NCBI GenBank assembly: GCA_029935275.1
Contig: JAOZKQ010000034.1
Span: 1 to 12,493 of the forward strand
Length of the DNA stretch: 12,493 nucleotides
Reading direction: 5' to 3'
Source: Bacteroidales bacterium
Lineage (GTDB): Bacteria > Bacteroidota > Bacteroidia > Bacteroidales > VadinHA17
A model generated the notes under the pieces. It made no database searches, had not been told where the DNA came from, and was given only the letters and a program-made list of their open reading frames with translations. Shown here piece after piece: positions 1 through 6,958 of the stretch. A program made the translations under genes and the position numbers. How positions within the stretch are numbered: position 1 is the stretch's first letter; each line of letters starts with the position of its first letter.

Positions 1-174
1 TTTGGTATTGGAAATGACTTTAGTCAGGGAAGCCAGGTAAAATATGTACTGAGTAGCTGGTCAGAAGATGAAGAAAAGGAACTTCCGTATAAAATAAAAA
101 CTGCTATTGAAATAATCCAATCCTTTGGATTTCATGGTATTGACCGAACAATGAATAGTTTCAACAAAAAATAA
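1..174 (+). CDS. pth: Peptidyl-tRNA hydrolase, C-terminal end only (5' part outside window)
   Basis: The open frame enters from the left edge and ends at TAA 172-174, giving the last 57 residues. It begins FGIGNDFSQGSQVKYVLSSW and ends MNSFNKK. The GIGNDFxxGxQVxYVL segment followed by a charged linker, a helix and a short NKK tail matches the C-terminal lid and helix of bacterial Pth proteins, particularly those of Bacteroidota. Pth is a cytoplasmic esterase that splits peptidyl-tRNA dropped from ribosomes, recycling the tRNA. The catalytic His and Asn residues lie upstream, outside the window, and cannot be checked. The next gene starts 42 bases later in the same frame and is probably co-transcribed. 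Identification rests on recall of the family's C-terminus. Confidence 0.85.
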   Translation, partial: FGIGNDFSQGSQVKYVLSSWSEDEEKELPYKIKTAIEIIQSFGFHGIDRTMNSFNKK

Positions 175-216
175 TTTGAACCTTTAATTACAATCCTAAT
201 ATTATTTCTTCAACCG

Positions 217-597
217 GTGGAAAAACAAGTAAGAATAGATAAATGGTTATGGGCAGTAAGAATCTTCAAAACCAGAAGCCTTGCAGCTGAAGCTTGTAAA
301 AAACGGAGGATTATAGTCAATGGTGTTATTGCAAAGTCAAGTAAGGTAATAAAAAAAGATGATGTAATTCTTGTAACTAAAACACCTGTTACCTATAAAT
401 ACCTGGTAAAAGAATTAATTGAAAAACGAATTTCAGCAAAGCTGGTCACCAATTACATCGAAAACCAAACTACTGAGATAGAACTGGAAAAACTAAGCCG
501 CCCCAAACTCCCTAATTTTGCAAACCGGGAAAGAGGTTCAGGACGACCTACCAAGAAGGAAAGGAGAACCCTGGATAGGCTAAAAACTAATCTTTGA
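217..597 (+). CDS. hslR: Hsp15-like S4-domain RNA-binding protein
   Basis: A 126-residue basic protein. An S4 RNA-binding domain occupies about residues 5-60, opening with RIDKWLWAVRIFKTRSLA, which matches the start of Hsp15 (RLDKWLW...FKTRSLA); the VNG turn is at 34-36. The C-terminal tail GSGRPTKKERRTLDRL is the usual Hsp15 ending. In E. coli, Hsp15 binds free 50S subunits still carrying peptidyl-tRNA and helps recycle them. The start is GTG at 217: between the pth stop (172-174) and this codon the frame contains no ATG. The gene lies 42 bases after pth and 15 bases before the DUF4924 gene, so the three look like one operon. The adjacency to pth fits a shared role in clearing stalled translation products. 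Confidence 0.9.
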   Translation: MEKQVRIDKWLWAVRIFKTRSLAAEACKKRRIIVNGVIAKSSKVIKKDDVILVTKTPVTYKYLVKELIEKRISAKLVTNYIENQTTEIELEKLSRPKLPNFANRERGSGRPTKKERRTLDRLKTNL

Positions 598-612
598 GAA
601 ACAAATACGGTT

Positions 613-1158
613 ATGATAATTGCAAAAGAAAAGCGGAGTGAAAATATTATTGAGTATTTGCTATATATGTATCAGATTGAAGATATTATCAGGGCAAGTA
701 ACTTCGACCTTACCCTTATAAACAGTTCAATTGTTCAAAATTATGATCAACCAGAAGATGTTAAACTTGAAATATTACAATGGTATGAAGATCATATTAA
801 TTTCTTGAAAACTGAAGGAAAGCAAAAGGGAGGGCATCTGGTTTATCTTGAAAATATTGCCAATGATTTACAGGAATTGCATTTCAGATTATTGAATATA
901 AACACTGAAGAAGAATACAAAGAGCTCTATGATAAAGCAAGCCCCTCAATTCAGATTCTGAAGTCAAAAAATCAAGGCCACCAGGATCACGAAATAAACC
1001 TATCTCTAAATGGCCTGTATGGCTATTTATTACTAAAATTACGCAAAAAGCATATCTCCCGGGAAACAAAGGATTCGATAATTGACATTAGTCAAATGCT
1101 GGCATTTATTGCAAGTAAATTTCAAAAAATTGAAACAGGGAAAGATGAGCTCATATAA
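613..1158 (+). CDS. DUF4924 family protein (function unknown)
   Basis: A 181-residue soluble, probably all-helical protein. Its opening, MIIAKEKRSENIIEYLLYMY followed by QIEDIIRA, matches what I remember of DUF4924, a family largely limited to Bacteroidota and often found beside the S4/Hsp15-like gene and pth. No signal peptide, membrane segment, metal-binding cluster or catalytic motif is visible. Charged helices continue throughout; a conserved-looking stretch, LSLNGLYGYLLLKLRKKHIS, lies near residues 130-149. ATG 613 begins 15 bases after the S4-protein stop, consistent with the same transcript. No function is assigned. The position suggests a link to ribosome or tRNA recycling, but that is inference from neighbours only. 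Confidence 0.75.
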   Translation: MIIAKEKRSENIIEYLLYMYQIEDIIRASNFDLTLINSSIVQNYDQPEDVKLEILQWYEDHINFLKTEGKQKGGHLVYLENIANDLQELHFRLLNINTEEEYKELYDKASPSIQILKSKNQGHQDHEINLSLNGLYGYLLLKLRKKHISRETKDSIIDISQMLAFIASKFQKIETGKDELI

Positions 1159-1291
1159 CAAGCTTCTTGAAAAATTATACTCATCTGTGTATTAATAACT
1201 TATACTAAACATTGGCATTCTTTTTTGGAAAACCGGATAAAAATTACTACTTATACTTTTCTTTTTCAGTGTTTAATTAACATTTTAACCA

Positions 1292-2266
1292 ATGCTAGAA
1301 ACCTTAGAATCCCTTGACAGAGTCAATTTAAACTTCAGCCAGAACGGTTTGTTTATTTTGAATATTACCCTTGCTTTTGTAATGTTTGGGGTAGCTTTGG
1401 AGATAAAACCTGACCATTTTAGAAAGTTATTACAAAATCCAAGGTCTGTATTTGTTGGTGTCTTTTCTCAGTTTCTTTTACTTCCATTCCTTACATTTCT
1501 TTTGGTAGTCATTTTCAGGAGCTACATAACTCCTACCATTGGTCTGGGGATGATTCTTATAGCTGCCTGTCCTGGTGGAAATATTTCAAATTTCATCTCC
1601 TCACTTGCGAAGGGAAACCTTGCATTATCAGTAAGTTTAACAGCCATTGCCACTTTAGCTGCCATCTTTATGACACCTCTGAATTTCTCTATTTGGGGTA
1701 AGTGGTTTGCCAATATTTATTCCAAGACCGACTCGAGCGAACTGGTCAGACATCTTCAAATTGATGTCGGCCAAATGTTTTTAACAGTTTTTATTCTATT
1801 AGGTATCCCTTTAATTTCAGGAATACTTTTTAATACTAAGATGCCCAAACTCACTGAAAAGATATTGGTCCCGATAAAAAGAATTTCACTCTTAATTTTT
1901 TCTGCCCTGGTTATAATATTGTTAGCTGCTAATTTCGGTGATTTTCTTAAATACATAAAGTACATTTTCATTATCGTACTACTTCATAATTTTGTAGCAC
2001 TCTTTGGTGGTTATTTGATTGCGTTAGCATTTAAAAGACCCAGAATAGACAGAAGAACAATTTCAATTGAAACAGGGATACAAAATTCAGGATTGGCATT
2101 GGTATTAATTTTCAATCCAAAAATATTCCCACCTGATTTATCGATTGGGGGAATGGCTTTCATTGCCGCATGGTGGGGAATCTGGCATATTCTTGCAGGC
2201 ATTATCATTGGTGGAATTTGGTCAGGGTTCACCTTAAAGGCTAAAAAGAAAGCTAAAACAAACTAA
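1292..2266 (+). CDS. Bile acid:sodium symporter family (BASS/SBF) transporter
   Basis: A 324-residue inner-membrane protein with about nine or ten hydrophobic segments. Family signatures are visible: ACPGGNISNF (92-101), followed by a stretch poor in charges and rich in Ser/Ala/Thr, in the first half, and the second-half motif ISIETGIQNSGLAL (257-270). The Glu-x-Gly-x-Gln-Asn core there (E260, Q264) matches the residues that coordinate sodium in structurally known bacterial ASBT homologues. The C-terminus is a lysine-rich cytoplasmic tail. Family members couple sodium entry to uptake of organic anions such as bile acids, pantoate or 2-keto acids. The substrate cannot be read from sequence, and true bile acid transport should not be assumed. 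A 133-base gap precedes the gene. The acyltransferase gene follows 25 bases after it, so co-transcription is likely. Confidence 0.88.
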   Translation: MLETLESLDRVNLNFSQNGLFILNITLAFVMFGVALEIKPDHFRKLLQNPRSVFVGVFSQFLLLPFLTFLLVVIFRSYITPTIGLGMILIAACPGGNISNFISSLAKGNLALSVSLTAIATLAAIFMTPLNFSIWGKWFANIYSKTDSSELVRHLQIDVGQMFLTVFILLGIPLISGILFNTKMPKLTEKILVPIKRISLLIFSALVIILLAANFGDFLKYIKYIFIIVLLHNFVALFGGYLIALAFKRPRIDRRTISIETGIQNSGLALVLIFNPKIFPPDLSIGGMAFIAAWWGIWHILAGIIIGGIWSGFTLKAKKKAKTN

Positions 2267-2291
2267 ACACTAATTTTATAACTATTACTAG

Positions 2292-3656
2292 ATGGATATT
2301 AGTAAGATTGAAAAAAAGACATTTGGCTATTCTTTTTTAAGAACATGGATTGTTCGTTTTTGGCATAATAAAATTTATTATAAAAAAATTATTGTTTCTA
2401 ATGCAGAAAATGTGCCCAGGAACAGCCATTTGATTTTTACTCCAAATCACCAGAATGCCTTAATGGATCCCCTGGCACTAATCTCCGCAGTTAAAACGGA
2501 ACCCGTTTTTGTTGCCAGATCAGATATATTTAAGAAACCCTTAGTTGCAAAATTTTTAATCCTTATTAAGATTTTGCCTATTTATAGGATCAGGGATGGC
2601 TACAGTTCACTTAAAAAGAATAATGAAGTATTTACCAAAACTATTGATATAATTGAAAATAAAAACGGATTATGTGTCCTACCCGAAGGAAATCACGAGG
2701 GGCATCGCCGGCTTAGACCATTTAAAAAAGGCTTCGCCAGAATTGCTTTTCAAACAGAAGAAGCTAATGATTTTAAAATGGATATTAAGATTGTTCCGGT
2801 AGGCCTGGACTATAGCAGTTACGAAAAGTGCCGCAGTGTTTTGTTTATCAATTTTGGAAAACCCCTTCCCGTATCTGACTTTTATGAAATTTATAAAAAA
2901 AATAATGTTAAAGGAATAAATGCTCTCAAAGATGAACTTTCCAAGCATCTGAAGCCCCTAATGGTTAACATTGAGAGTGTGGAGTTCTATTCATTGTATG
3001 ATGAATTAAGGGAAATTTACAAAACACATATGTGCCAAAGGCTGTCACTTCCAAATAGTGAACAACCCTATAAATTAAAAGCTGATCAGGAGTTAATCCA
3101 TATCCTTGAAAAATACGAAAAAGACCACAAGGATAAAATGACTGGATTCCAGGACACTGTGCTTAATTATAAAAGCAGACTTGAAAAACTAAATATGGAC
3201 TATGAGCTAATTCAAAATGGCCCTCCTTCTATCATTTCACTATTATTCAGATCTTTAATGCTTCTAATTCTTTCTCCTGTATTTATTTATGGATTGATTC
3301 ATAATTATTTGGTGTATAAAATTCCACTTTTGGTAATTAAGAAAATTAAGGACAAACAATTCCATAGCTCATTTAAAGTTATTATATCTATATTTGTTAC
3401 AACATTTCTGCATATTATTTTTACTCTTCTTTTTTGGATATTCACTTCCTCCCTGAAACTAACTGCCATTTATTATGTAAGTTTACCTCTTTCCGGAATG
3501 TTTGCATGGTGGTACCATGTCCAATTCAAAAATCTTAAAATGTATTGGCGTTATTTTTCTTATAAACGAAGGAATAATTCCTTACTAAAGGAAACAATCA
3601 GTTTATATCAAAATATTATTGATACCACCAATCAAATAGTAGATCAATATTCCTAA
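2292..3656 (+). CDS. PlsC-type (lyso)phospholipid/glycerol-phosphate acyltransferase with C-terminal membrane segments
   Basis: A 454-residue protein. An LPLAT/PlsC acyltransferase domain spans about residues 30-220. Its catalytic block is PNHQNALMDPLA (51-62), giving His53 and Asp59; the substrate-binding block is LPEGNHEGHRRLRPFKKG (130-147). Spacing between the catalytic His and Asp is five residues instead of the usual four, a pattern I associate with the subfamily that includes yeast Gat1-like GPATs. A charged, partly coiled-coil linker (about 225-305) leads to hydrophobic segments at about 315-348 and 362-408, which should anchor it in the inner membrane. Members transfer acyl chains to glycerol-3-phosphate, lysophosphatidate or related lipids; the acceptor is unknown here. 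It starts 25 bases after the transporter gene. No terminator is visible after it. Confidence 0.85.
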   Translation: MDISKIEKKTFGYSFLRTWIVRFWHNKIYYKKIIVSNAENVPRNSHLIFTPNHQNALMDPLALISAVKTEPVFVARSDIFKKPLVAKFLILIKILPIYRIRDGYSSLKKNNEVFTKTIDIIENKNGLCVLPEGNHEGHRRLRPFKKGFARIAFQTEEANDFKMDIKIVPVGLDYSSYEKCRSVLFINFGKPLPVSDFYEIYKKNNVKGINALKDELSKHLKPLMVNIESVEFYSLYDELREIYKTHMCQRLSLPNSEQPYKLKADQELIHILEKYEKDHKDKMTGFQDTVLNYKSRLEKLNMDYELIQNGPPSIISLLFRSLMLLILSPVFIYGLIHNYLVYKIPLLVIKKIKDKQFHSSFKVIISIFVTTFLHIIFTLLFWIFTSSLKLTAIYYVSLPLSGMFAWWYHVQFKNLKMYWRYFSYKRRNNSLLKETISLYQNIIDTTNQIVDQYS

Positions 3657-3696
3657 AATTTGACATTATTTATATTCTTTCTGTTAGTTTTCTTTC

Positions 3697-3704
3697 TACC
3701 TTTG
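3697..3704 (+). promoter_or_regulatory. Candidate Bacteroidota promoter -7 element for phosphofructokinase
   Basis: TACCTTTG matches the Bacteroidota -7 consensus TAnnTTTG exactly, in the 147-base gap between the acyltransferase and phosphofructokinase genes. I see no good TTTG -33 element at the expected distance of 19-21 bases. If it is real, transcription would start near 3710, leaving an untranslated leader of about 90 bases. Confidence 0.45.
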
Positions 3705-3714
3705 TGCGCTTATT

Positions 3715-3732
3715 CAATTTTTAAAAAAATTG
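3715..3732. repeat. AT-rich 18-base palindrome in the phosphofructokinase leader
   Basis: CAATTTTT (3715-3722) and AAAAATTG (3725-3732) form a perfect 8-bp inverted repeat with two bases between. It lies just downstream of the predicted transcription start for pfkA. It could be an operator half-site pair, or chance in AT-rich DNA. Confidence 0.3.
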
Positions 3733-3803
3733 TATTGGATTTTACTTAATATCCATGCTAAAAACAAAAAAGTAATTTTACACAGATTTATAAAATCAGA
3801 TCT

Positions 3804-4898
3804 ATGAAAAGAGTATTAGTTGCTACCAGCGGGGGAGACTGTCCAGGACTGAATGCCGTTATCAGAGCAATTGTAAAAAGGGCTGCCAGGGAAAAAGACT
3901 GGGAGATTATCGGCAGTATTCAAGCCTATGATGGCTTATTACGTGAGCCAACAGAAATTGTTATATTAGATGAGAAGGCAGTTTCAGGAATTCATGTGCA
4001 AGGTGGTACAATAATCGGAACCACAAATAAAGGAGGTCCGTTTGCATGGCCTATAAGAAATAATGACGGCTCATGGGAGTATGTTGACAGATCAGATGAA
4101 ATGATTCGCAAACTTCAATATATGGGTGTTGATGCCGTTATTAGCATTGGTGGCGAAGGTTCCCTGCAAATATCAGAAAGACTTTTTAATAAAGGCCTTA
4201 ATATCATTGGAGTGCCTAAGACTATTGATAACGACCTGTCAATGACAGATTTCACTTTTGGATATCAGACAGCAGTTCAAATTGCTACGGAATCGGTTGA
4301 CAAACTGGTCACTACTGCACACAGTCATAACAGGATACTGATATTGGAAGTAATGGGCAGATATGCCGGATGGATTGCACTTAGTGCTGCAATTGCCGGT
4401 GGTGCCGAGGTTTGCCTTATCCCGGAAATTCCATATGACATAAATAAAGTGGTTGAAAAACTTGAAACAAGGTTTTCAAGAGGGAGAGGATTTGCAAACA
4501 TCGTGATTTCTGAAGGTGCCAAACCTATTGGAGGAGATGTTGCCGGAGAAATAAGTACAGAGATAGGCTATGGAAATCTTCGCTTAATGGGAGCTGCTGC
4601 CAGATTAATGAAAGAAATAGAAGCTACTGGTTTTGAAGCTGATATGCGCGAAACAGTTTTGGGACATTTGCAGAGGGGTGGTATTCCGCTTGCTTATGAC
4701 AGGGTCCTCGCCACCCAATTTGGCGTAAAAGCCTTTGAAATGGTAATGGAAAAGAAATTTGGTGAACTGGTTGTATATAACCATCCTAAAATATGTTCTG
4801 TTCCTTTTAGAGATGCCACACAAAAAGAGAAACTTGTTGAGCAGGATTCAAACCTTATTCATACGGCCAAAGGCATAGGAATTTCTTTTGGTGATTAA
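3804..4898 (+). CDS. pfkA: 6-phosphofructokinase, mixed-substrate (group III) type
   Basis: A 364-residue cytoplasmic glycolytic enzyme that phosphorylates fructose 6-phosphate to fructose 1,6-bisphosphate. Motifs in order: TSGGDCPGLNAVIR (8-21) for nucleotide binding, GGEGS (116-120), PKTIDND (138-144) containing the catalytic base Asp142, MGRYAG (184-189), SEGA (236-239) and ETVLGHLQRGG (283-293). In the E. coli numbering scheme the donor-selecting positions 104 and 124 are Gly119 and Lys139 here. Gly at 104 favours ATP, whereas pyrophosphate enzymes carry Asp there; Lys at 124 is typical of group III and pyrophosphate enzymes. Position 103, a Mg-binding Asp in E. coli, is Glu118. I therefore predict ATP as phosphoryl donor, without certainty. 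ATG 3804 gives the normal N-terminus MKRVLVATSGGD. A promoter-like element precedes it and a hairpin terminator follows, so it is probably monocistronic. Confidence 0.93.
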   Translation: MKRVLVATSGGDCPGLNAVIRAIVKRAAREKDWEIIGSIQAYDGLLREPTEIVILDEKAVSGIHVQGGTIIGTTNKGGPFAWPIRNNDGSWEYVDRSDEMIRKLQYMGVDAVISIGGEGSLQISERLFNKGLNIIGVPKTIDNDLSMTDFTFGYQTAVQIATESVDKLVTTAHSHNRILILEVMGRYAGWIALSAAIAGGAEVCLIPEIPYDINKVVEKLETRFSRGRGFANIVISEGAKPIGGDVAGEISTEIGYGNLRLMGAAARLMKEIEATGFEADMRETVLGHLQRGGIPLAYDRVLATQFGVKAFEMVMEKKFGELVVYNHPKICSVPFRDATQKEKLVEQDSNLIHTAKGIGISFGD

Positions 4899-4918
4899 TC
4901 CAAAGTAGATTATTACAG

Positions 4919-4951
4919 AAAAGGTTAACATGTGATTGTTAACCTTTTTTT
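4919..4951 (+). terminator. Intrinsic terminator after phosphofructokinase, possibly bidirectional
   Basis: A perfect 12-bp inverted repeat, AAAAGGTTAACA (4919-4930) and TGTTAACCTTTT (4937-4948), encloses a 6-base loop (TGTGAT). The run of seven T starts within the stem and extends to 4951. It begins 21 bases after the pfkA stop. On the opposite strand the stem also ends in four T, so it may stop readthrough from the convergent TPM/lemA operon, which ends about 80 bases away. Confidence 0.88.
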
Positions 4952-5027
4952 GTAATATATTCAATTCCAGAAATAAACAGATTCACCATGTAGATAGCAA
5001 CACAAAGCTGATCAGATTTTTATAATA

Positions 5028-5828
5028 TTACCAGGAACCGCCTGCTCCTCCCCCTCCGAAGCTACCTCCCCCGAATCCACCAAAACCTCCACCACCAAAC
5101 CCGCCGGATCCTGATGAGAAACTATTATAATGGCCCCTGTGTGAACCACTTATCATACTTCCAAGCAAAAAGGCGGTCCAGAAAGAAGTTTTACGTCCCA
5201 TAGTGTACTGCTTAGCACGTTGCGCTCTTGAGAACAAAGAAAAGACCACTATCATAATTAAAAATAGAAAAAACCCAACAAGCGAACTATCATTCCCGGA
5301 ATGGGATTTCTGATATTCATCAGCTGTAAATTCACCCCCGGTAAGTGAAATTAAAGTATTAGTAGCATTATCCAAACCTTTATAATATTGTCCTTTCTTA
5401 AACTCCGGAATAACTTCAACCTCCACAATCCTCTTTGCAATAGCATCAGGCACAACTCCTTCGAGTCCATATCCTGTAGAAATAAAGATTTCGCCTCCCT
5501 GATTCCCCGTCTTTGGTTTTACAAGTATTAATATTCCGTTGTCCTTTCCTTTCTGACCCAGCCCCCATTTTTCAGCCAGTTGTACGGCATAATCAGCCTT
5601 ATCATAACCATTTAAAGAAGGAACAACTACAATAGCAATTTGAGTAGATGTTTTTAAAGCAAAATCATCAAGTTTCCTCTCCAGGGATAATATTTCATCC
5701 GATTTTAGAAATCCGGCAAAATCATTTACCAGCCTGGGCGGGTTTGGTTTTTCAGGAAAATCCTGTGCCTTAACAGGTATAAGGAAAAGAACCAAAAGCA
5801 AAATTGAAAATATTCTATATAATTTCAT
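5028..5828 (-). CDS. TPM-domain membrane protein, YgcG-like, with glycine-rich tail
   Basis: Read from ATG 5826-5828 this is 266 residues. Residues 1-22 (MKLYRIFSILLLVLFLIPVK then AQ) form a signal peptide. A TPM domain (about 30-155) carries STQIAIVVV (61-69), WGLGQKGKDNGILILV (88-103) and STGYGLEG (117-124). A membrane segment covers about 182-200, with a weaker hydrophobic stretch at 214-228, and the protein ends in a Gly/Ser/Phe-rich tail (230-266) finishing GGSW. The domain should face the periplasm. The open frame extends upstream to 5885, but that would overlap the preceding TPM gene by 50 bases and put a polar stretch before the signal peptide, so I chose the internal Met; this leaves a 7-base gap. 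TPM proteins recur with LemA; reported roles range from phosphatase activity to photosystem repair, and none can be assigned here. It is the last gene of the lemA operon. Confidence 0.88.
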   Translation of the reverse strand: MKLYRIFSILLLVLFLIPVKAQDFPEKPNPPRLVNDFAGFLKSDEILSLERKLDDFALKTSTQIAIVVVPSLNGYDKADYAVQLAEKWGLGQKGKDNGILILVKPKTGNQGGEIFISTGYGLEGVVPDAIAKRIVEVEVIPEFKKGQYYKGLDNATNTLISLTGGEFTADEYQKSHSGNDSSLVGFFLFLIMIVVFSLFSRAQRAKQYTMGRKTSFWTAFLLGSMISGSHRGHYNSFSSGSGGFGGGGFGGFGGGSFGGGGAGGSW

Positions 5829-5835
5829 ACGAAAA

Positions 5836-6276
5836 TTATTTTTCACCAAATGATATCTCATCTGACAATTCATTAACATCATCAAGCTGATATGGAAAAT
5901 AACTCATCAAGGCCTCTCCAGTCATTTGAATACCATGAACCAAACCTTTACTGAAATCACCTTCCTTGAAAAAAGATAACATTTCAGCTTTAATATTATC
6001 CCAAAAATCTTCAGGAGTTACCTGGTTAATTCCTGCATCACCTAATATTGCGAACATTTTATCATCAACTGCCAAATAAAATAATACTCCATTTCTAAGT
6101 TTTGTTTCATGAACTTTCAATTTCTCAAAAATATAAGCAGCCCGATCCAGGACATCTTCCTTACATTTTGTTTCCAGGTGTACCCTGATTTCACCTGAGG
6201 TGTTTTTTTCTGCTTCTAAAATAGCATTGGTTATAAGCAGTTTATCGTCTTCCGTGAAAAAATATTCTGGTTTCAT
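5836..6276 (-). CDS. TPM-domain protein, short soluble form
   Basis: A 146-residue protein consisting almost entirely of one TPM domain, with no signal peptide or membrane segment. Characteristic pieces are TSGEIRVHLE (26-35) on the first strand and helix, RNGVLFYLAVDDKMFAILGD (61-80) and AGINQVTPEDFW (81-92). The C-terminus is acidic. It lies 2 bases downstream of the lemA stop and 7 bases before the YgcG-like TPM gene, so the three genes are almost certainly one transcript. The order LemA, short TPM, secreted TPM with a Gly-rich tail is common in Bacteroidota. With no export signal this copy is probably cytoplasmic or bound to the inner face of the membrane, unlike its secreted neighbour. 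Biochemical function is unknown. Confidence 0.85.
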   Translation of the reverse strand: MKPEYFFTEDDKLLITNAILEAEKNTSGEIRVHLETKCKEDVLDRAAYIFEKLKVHETKLRNGVLFYLAVDDKMFAILGDAGINQVTPEDFWDNIKAEMLSFFKEGDFSKGLVHGIQMTGEALMSYFPYQLDDVNELSDEISFGEK

Positions 6277-6278
6277 AA

Positions 6279-6863
6279 CTAAAATTCTACTTTTGGAACT
6301 TCTTTGGCTGATTCCTCAGCCTTAAAATAGGGCTTTGATTCAAAATTAAAAATTTTGGCAGTAATCAAAGTTGGAAAACGTCTGATATATGCATTATAAT
6401 TCTGAGTAACTTCATTAAACTTTTTACGTTCCACAGCAATCCGGTTCTCTGTTCCTTCCAACTGAGCCTGCAGTTCCAGAAAGTTTTGATTAGCTTTTAA
6501 ATCTGGATATCTTTCAACCACCACCATCAGTCTTGAAAGAGCAGAACTTAATCCATCCTGAGCGGCCTGAAATTGTTGCATAGAAGATGCATCCAGATTT
6601 GTCGGATCAATCTGTACAGAGGTAGCCTTTGCTCTGGCTTCAATCACTCCTGTTAATGTTTCTTTTTCAAAATCTGCATATCCCTTAACAGTACTAACCA
6701 GGTTGGGTATCAGGTCAGCTCTGCGTTGATAAACATTCTCAACCTGCGCCCACTGAGAAGCAACCTGTTCATCCTTTGTCACCATTTTGTTATACCCACA
6801 ACCCGAAAGAAACGGGATGAGGAGGAGTAACCATAATTTTCCGGATTTTTTTAATATTCTCAT
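6279..6863 (-). CDS. lemA: LemA family protein, predicted lipoprotein
   Basis: A 194-residue protein. The N-terminus has basic residues and a hydrophobic run followed by a lipobox, LSGC (19-22), so Cys22 should be lipidated. The LemA helical domain follows, with the diagnostic block VENVYQRRADLIPNLVSTVK (41-60) and GYADFEKETL (61-70). Next come the coiled-coil-like region LQAQLEGTENRIAVERKKFN (131-150) and the closing motif NAYIRRFPT...FESKPYFKA. LemA proteins are helical-bundle envelope proteins that accompany TPM-domain or htpX-type genes; their molecular role is not established. The gene leads an operon with two TPM genes and has a well-spaced Bacteroidota promoter 30 bases upstream. Its 95-base separation from the LemA-like gene upstream suggests independent transcription. 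Confidence 0.92.
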   Translation of the reverse strand: MRILKKSGKLWLLLLIPFLSGCGYNKMVTKDEQVASQWAQVENVYQRRADLIPNLVSTVKGYADFEKETLTGVIEARAKATSVQIDPTNLDASSMQQFQAAQDGLSSALSRLMVVVERYPDLKANQNFLELQAQLEGTENRIAVERKKFNEVTQNYNAYIRRFPTLITAKIFNFESKPYFKAEESAKEVPKVEF

Positions 6864-6892
6864 TATACTAATTTATTATGTTTTTATGTATG

Positions 6893-6923
6893 CAAAATTA
6901 ATCAAAACAACTATCATTTCAAA
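6893..6923 (-). promoter_or_regulatory. Bacteroidota sigma-70-type promoter for the lemA-TPM-TPM operon
   Basis: On the minus strand a TTTG -33 element (6923-6920) is followed after 19 bases by TAATTTTG (6900-6893), which fits the TAnnTTTG -7 consensus with the expected spacing. Transcription would start near 6886, about 23 bases before the lemA ATG at 6863. The element lies in the gap between the LemA-like gene and lemA. Confidence 0.65.
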
Positions 6924-6958
6924 AAAATAAAAACCACATGATAAAACAAACTAATTAT

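Noticed and set aside
884..1069. Minus-strand open frame inside the DUF4924 gene
   Set aside because: It is fully antisense to a supported gene and its product has no recognisable features.
1159..1291. Possible promoter or small RNA in the gap before the BASS transporter
   Set aside because: A TTTG and a TACTTTTC-like sequence are present but about 26 bases apart, too far for the Bacteroidota promoter spacing; no hairpin or small gene is convincing.
5010..5024. CTGATCAG palindrome followed by a T-run downstream of the convergent junction
   Set aside because: The palindrome has no loop and only 4 bp per arm, and the nearby 4919-4951 hairpin already explains termination.
5031..5140. Repetitive CCxCC-rich stretch suggestive of a DNA repeat
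   Set aside because: It is simply the coding sequence of the glycine-rich C-terminal tail of the TPM protein.
5829..5885. N-terminal extension of the secreted TPM protein to 5885
   Set aside because: It would overlap the preceding TPM gene by 50 bases and place 19 polar residues before an otherwise well-formed signal peptide; the internal ATG at 5828 is preferred.
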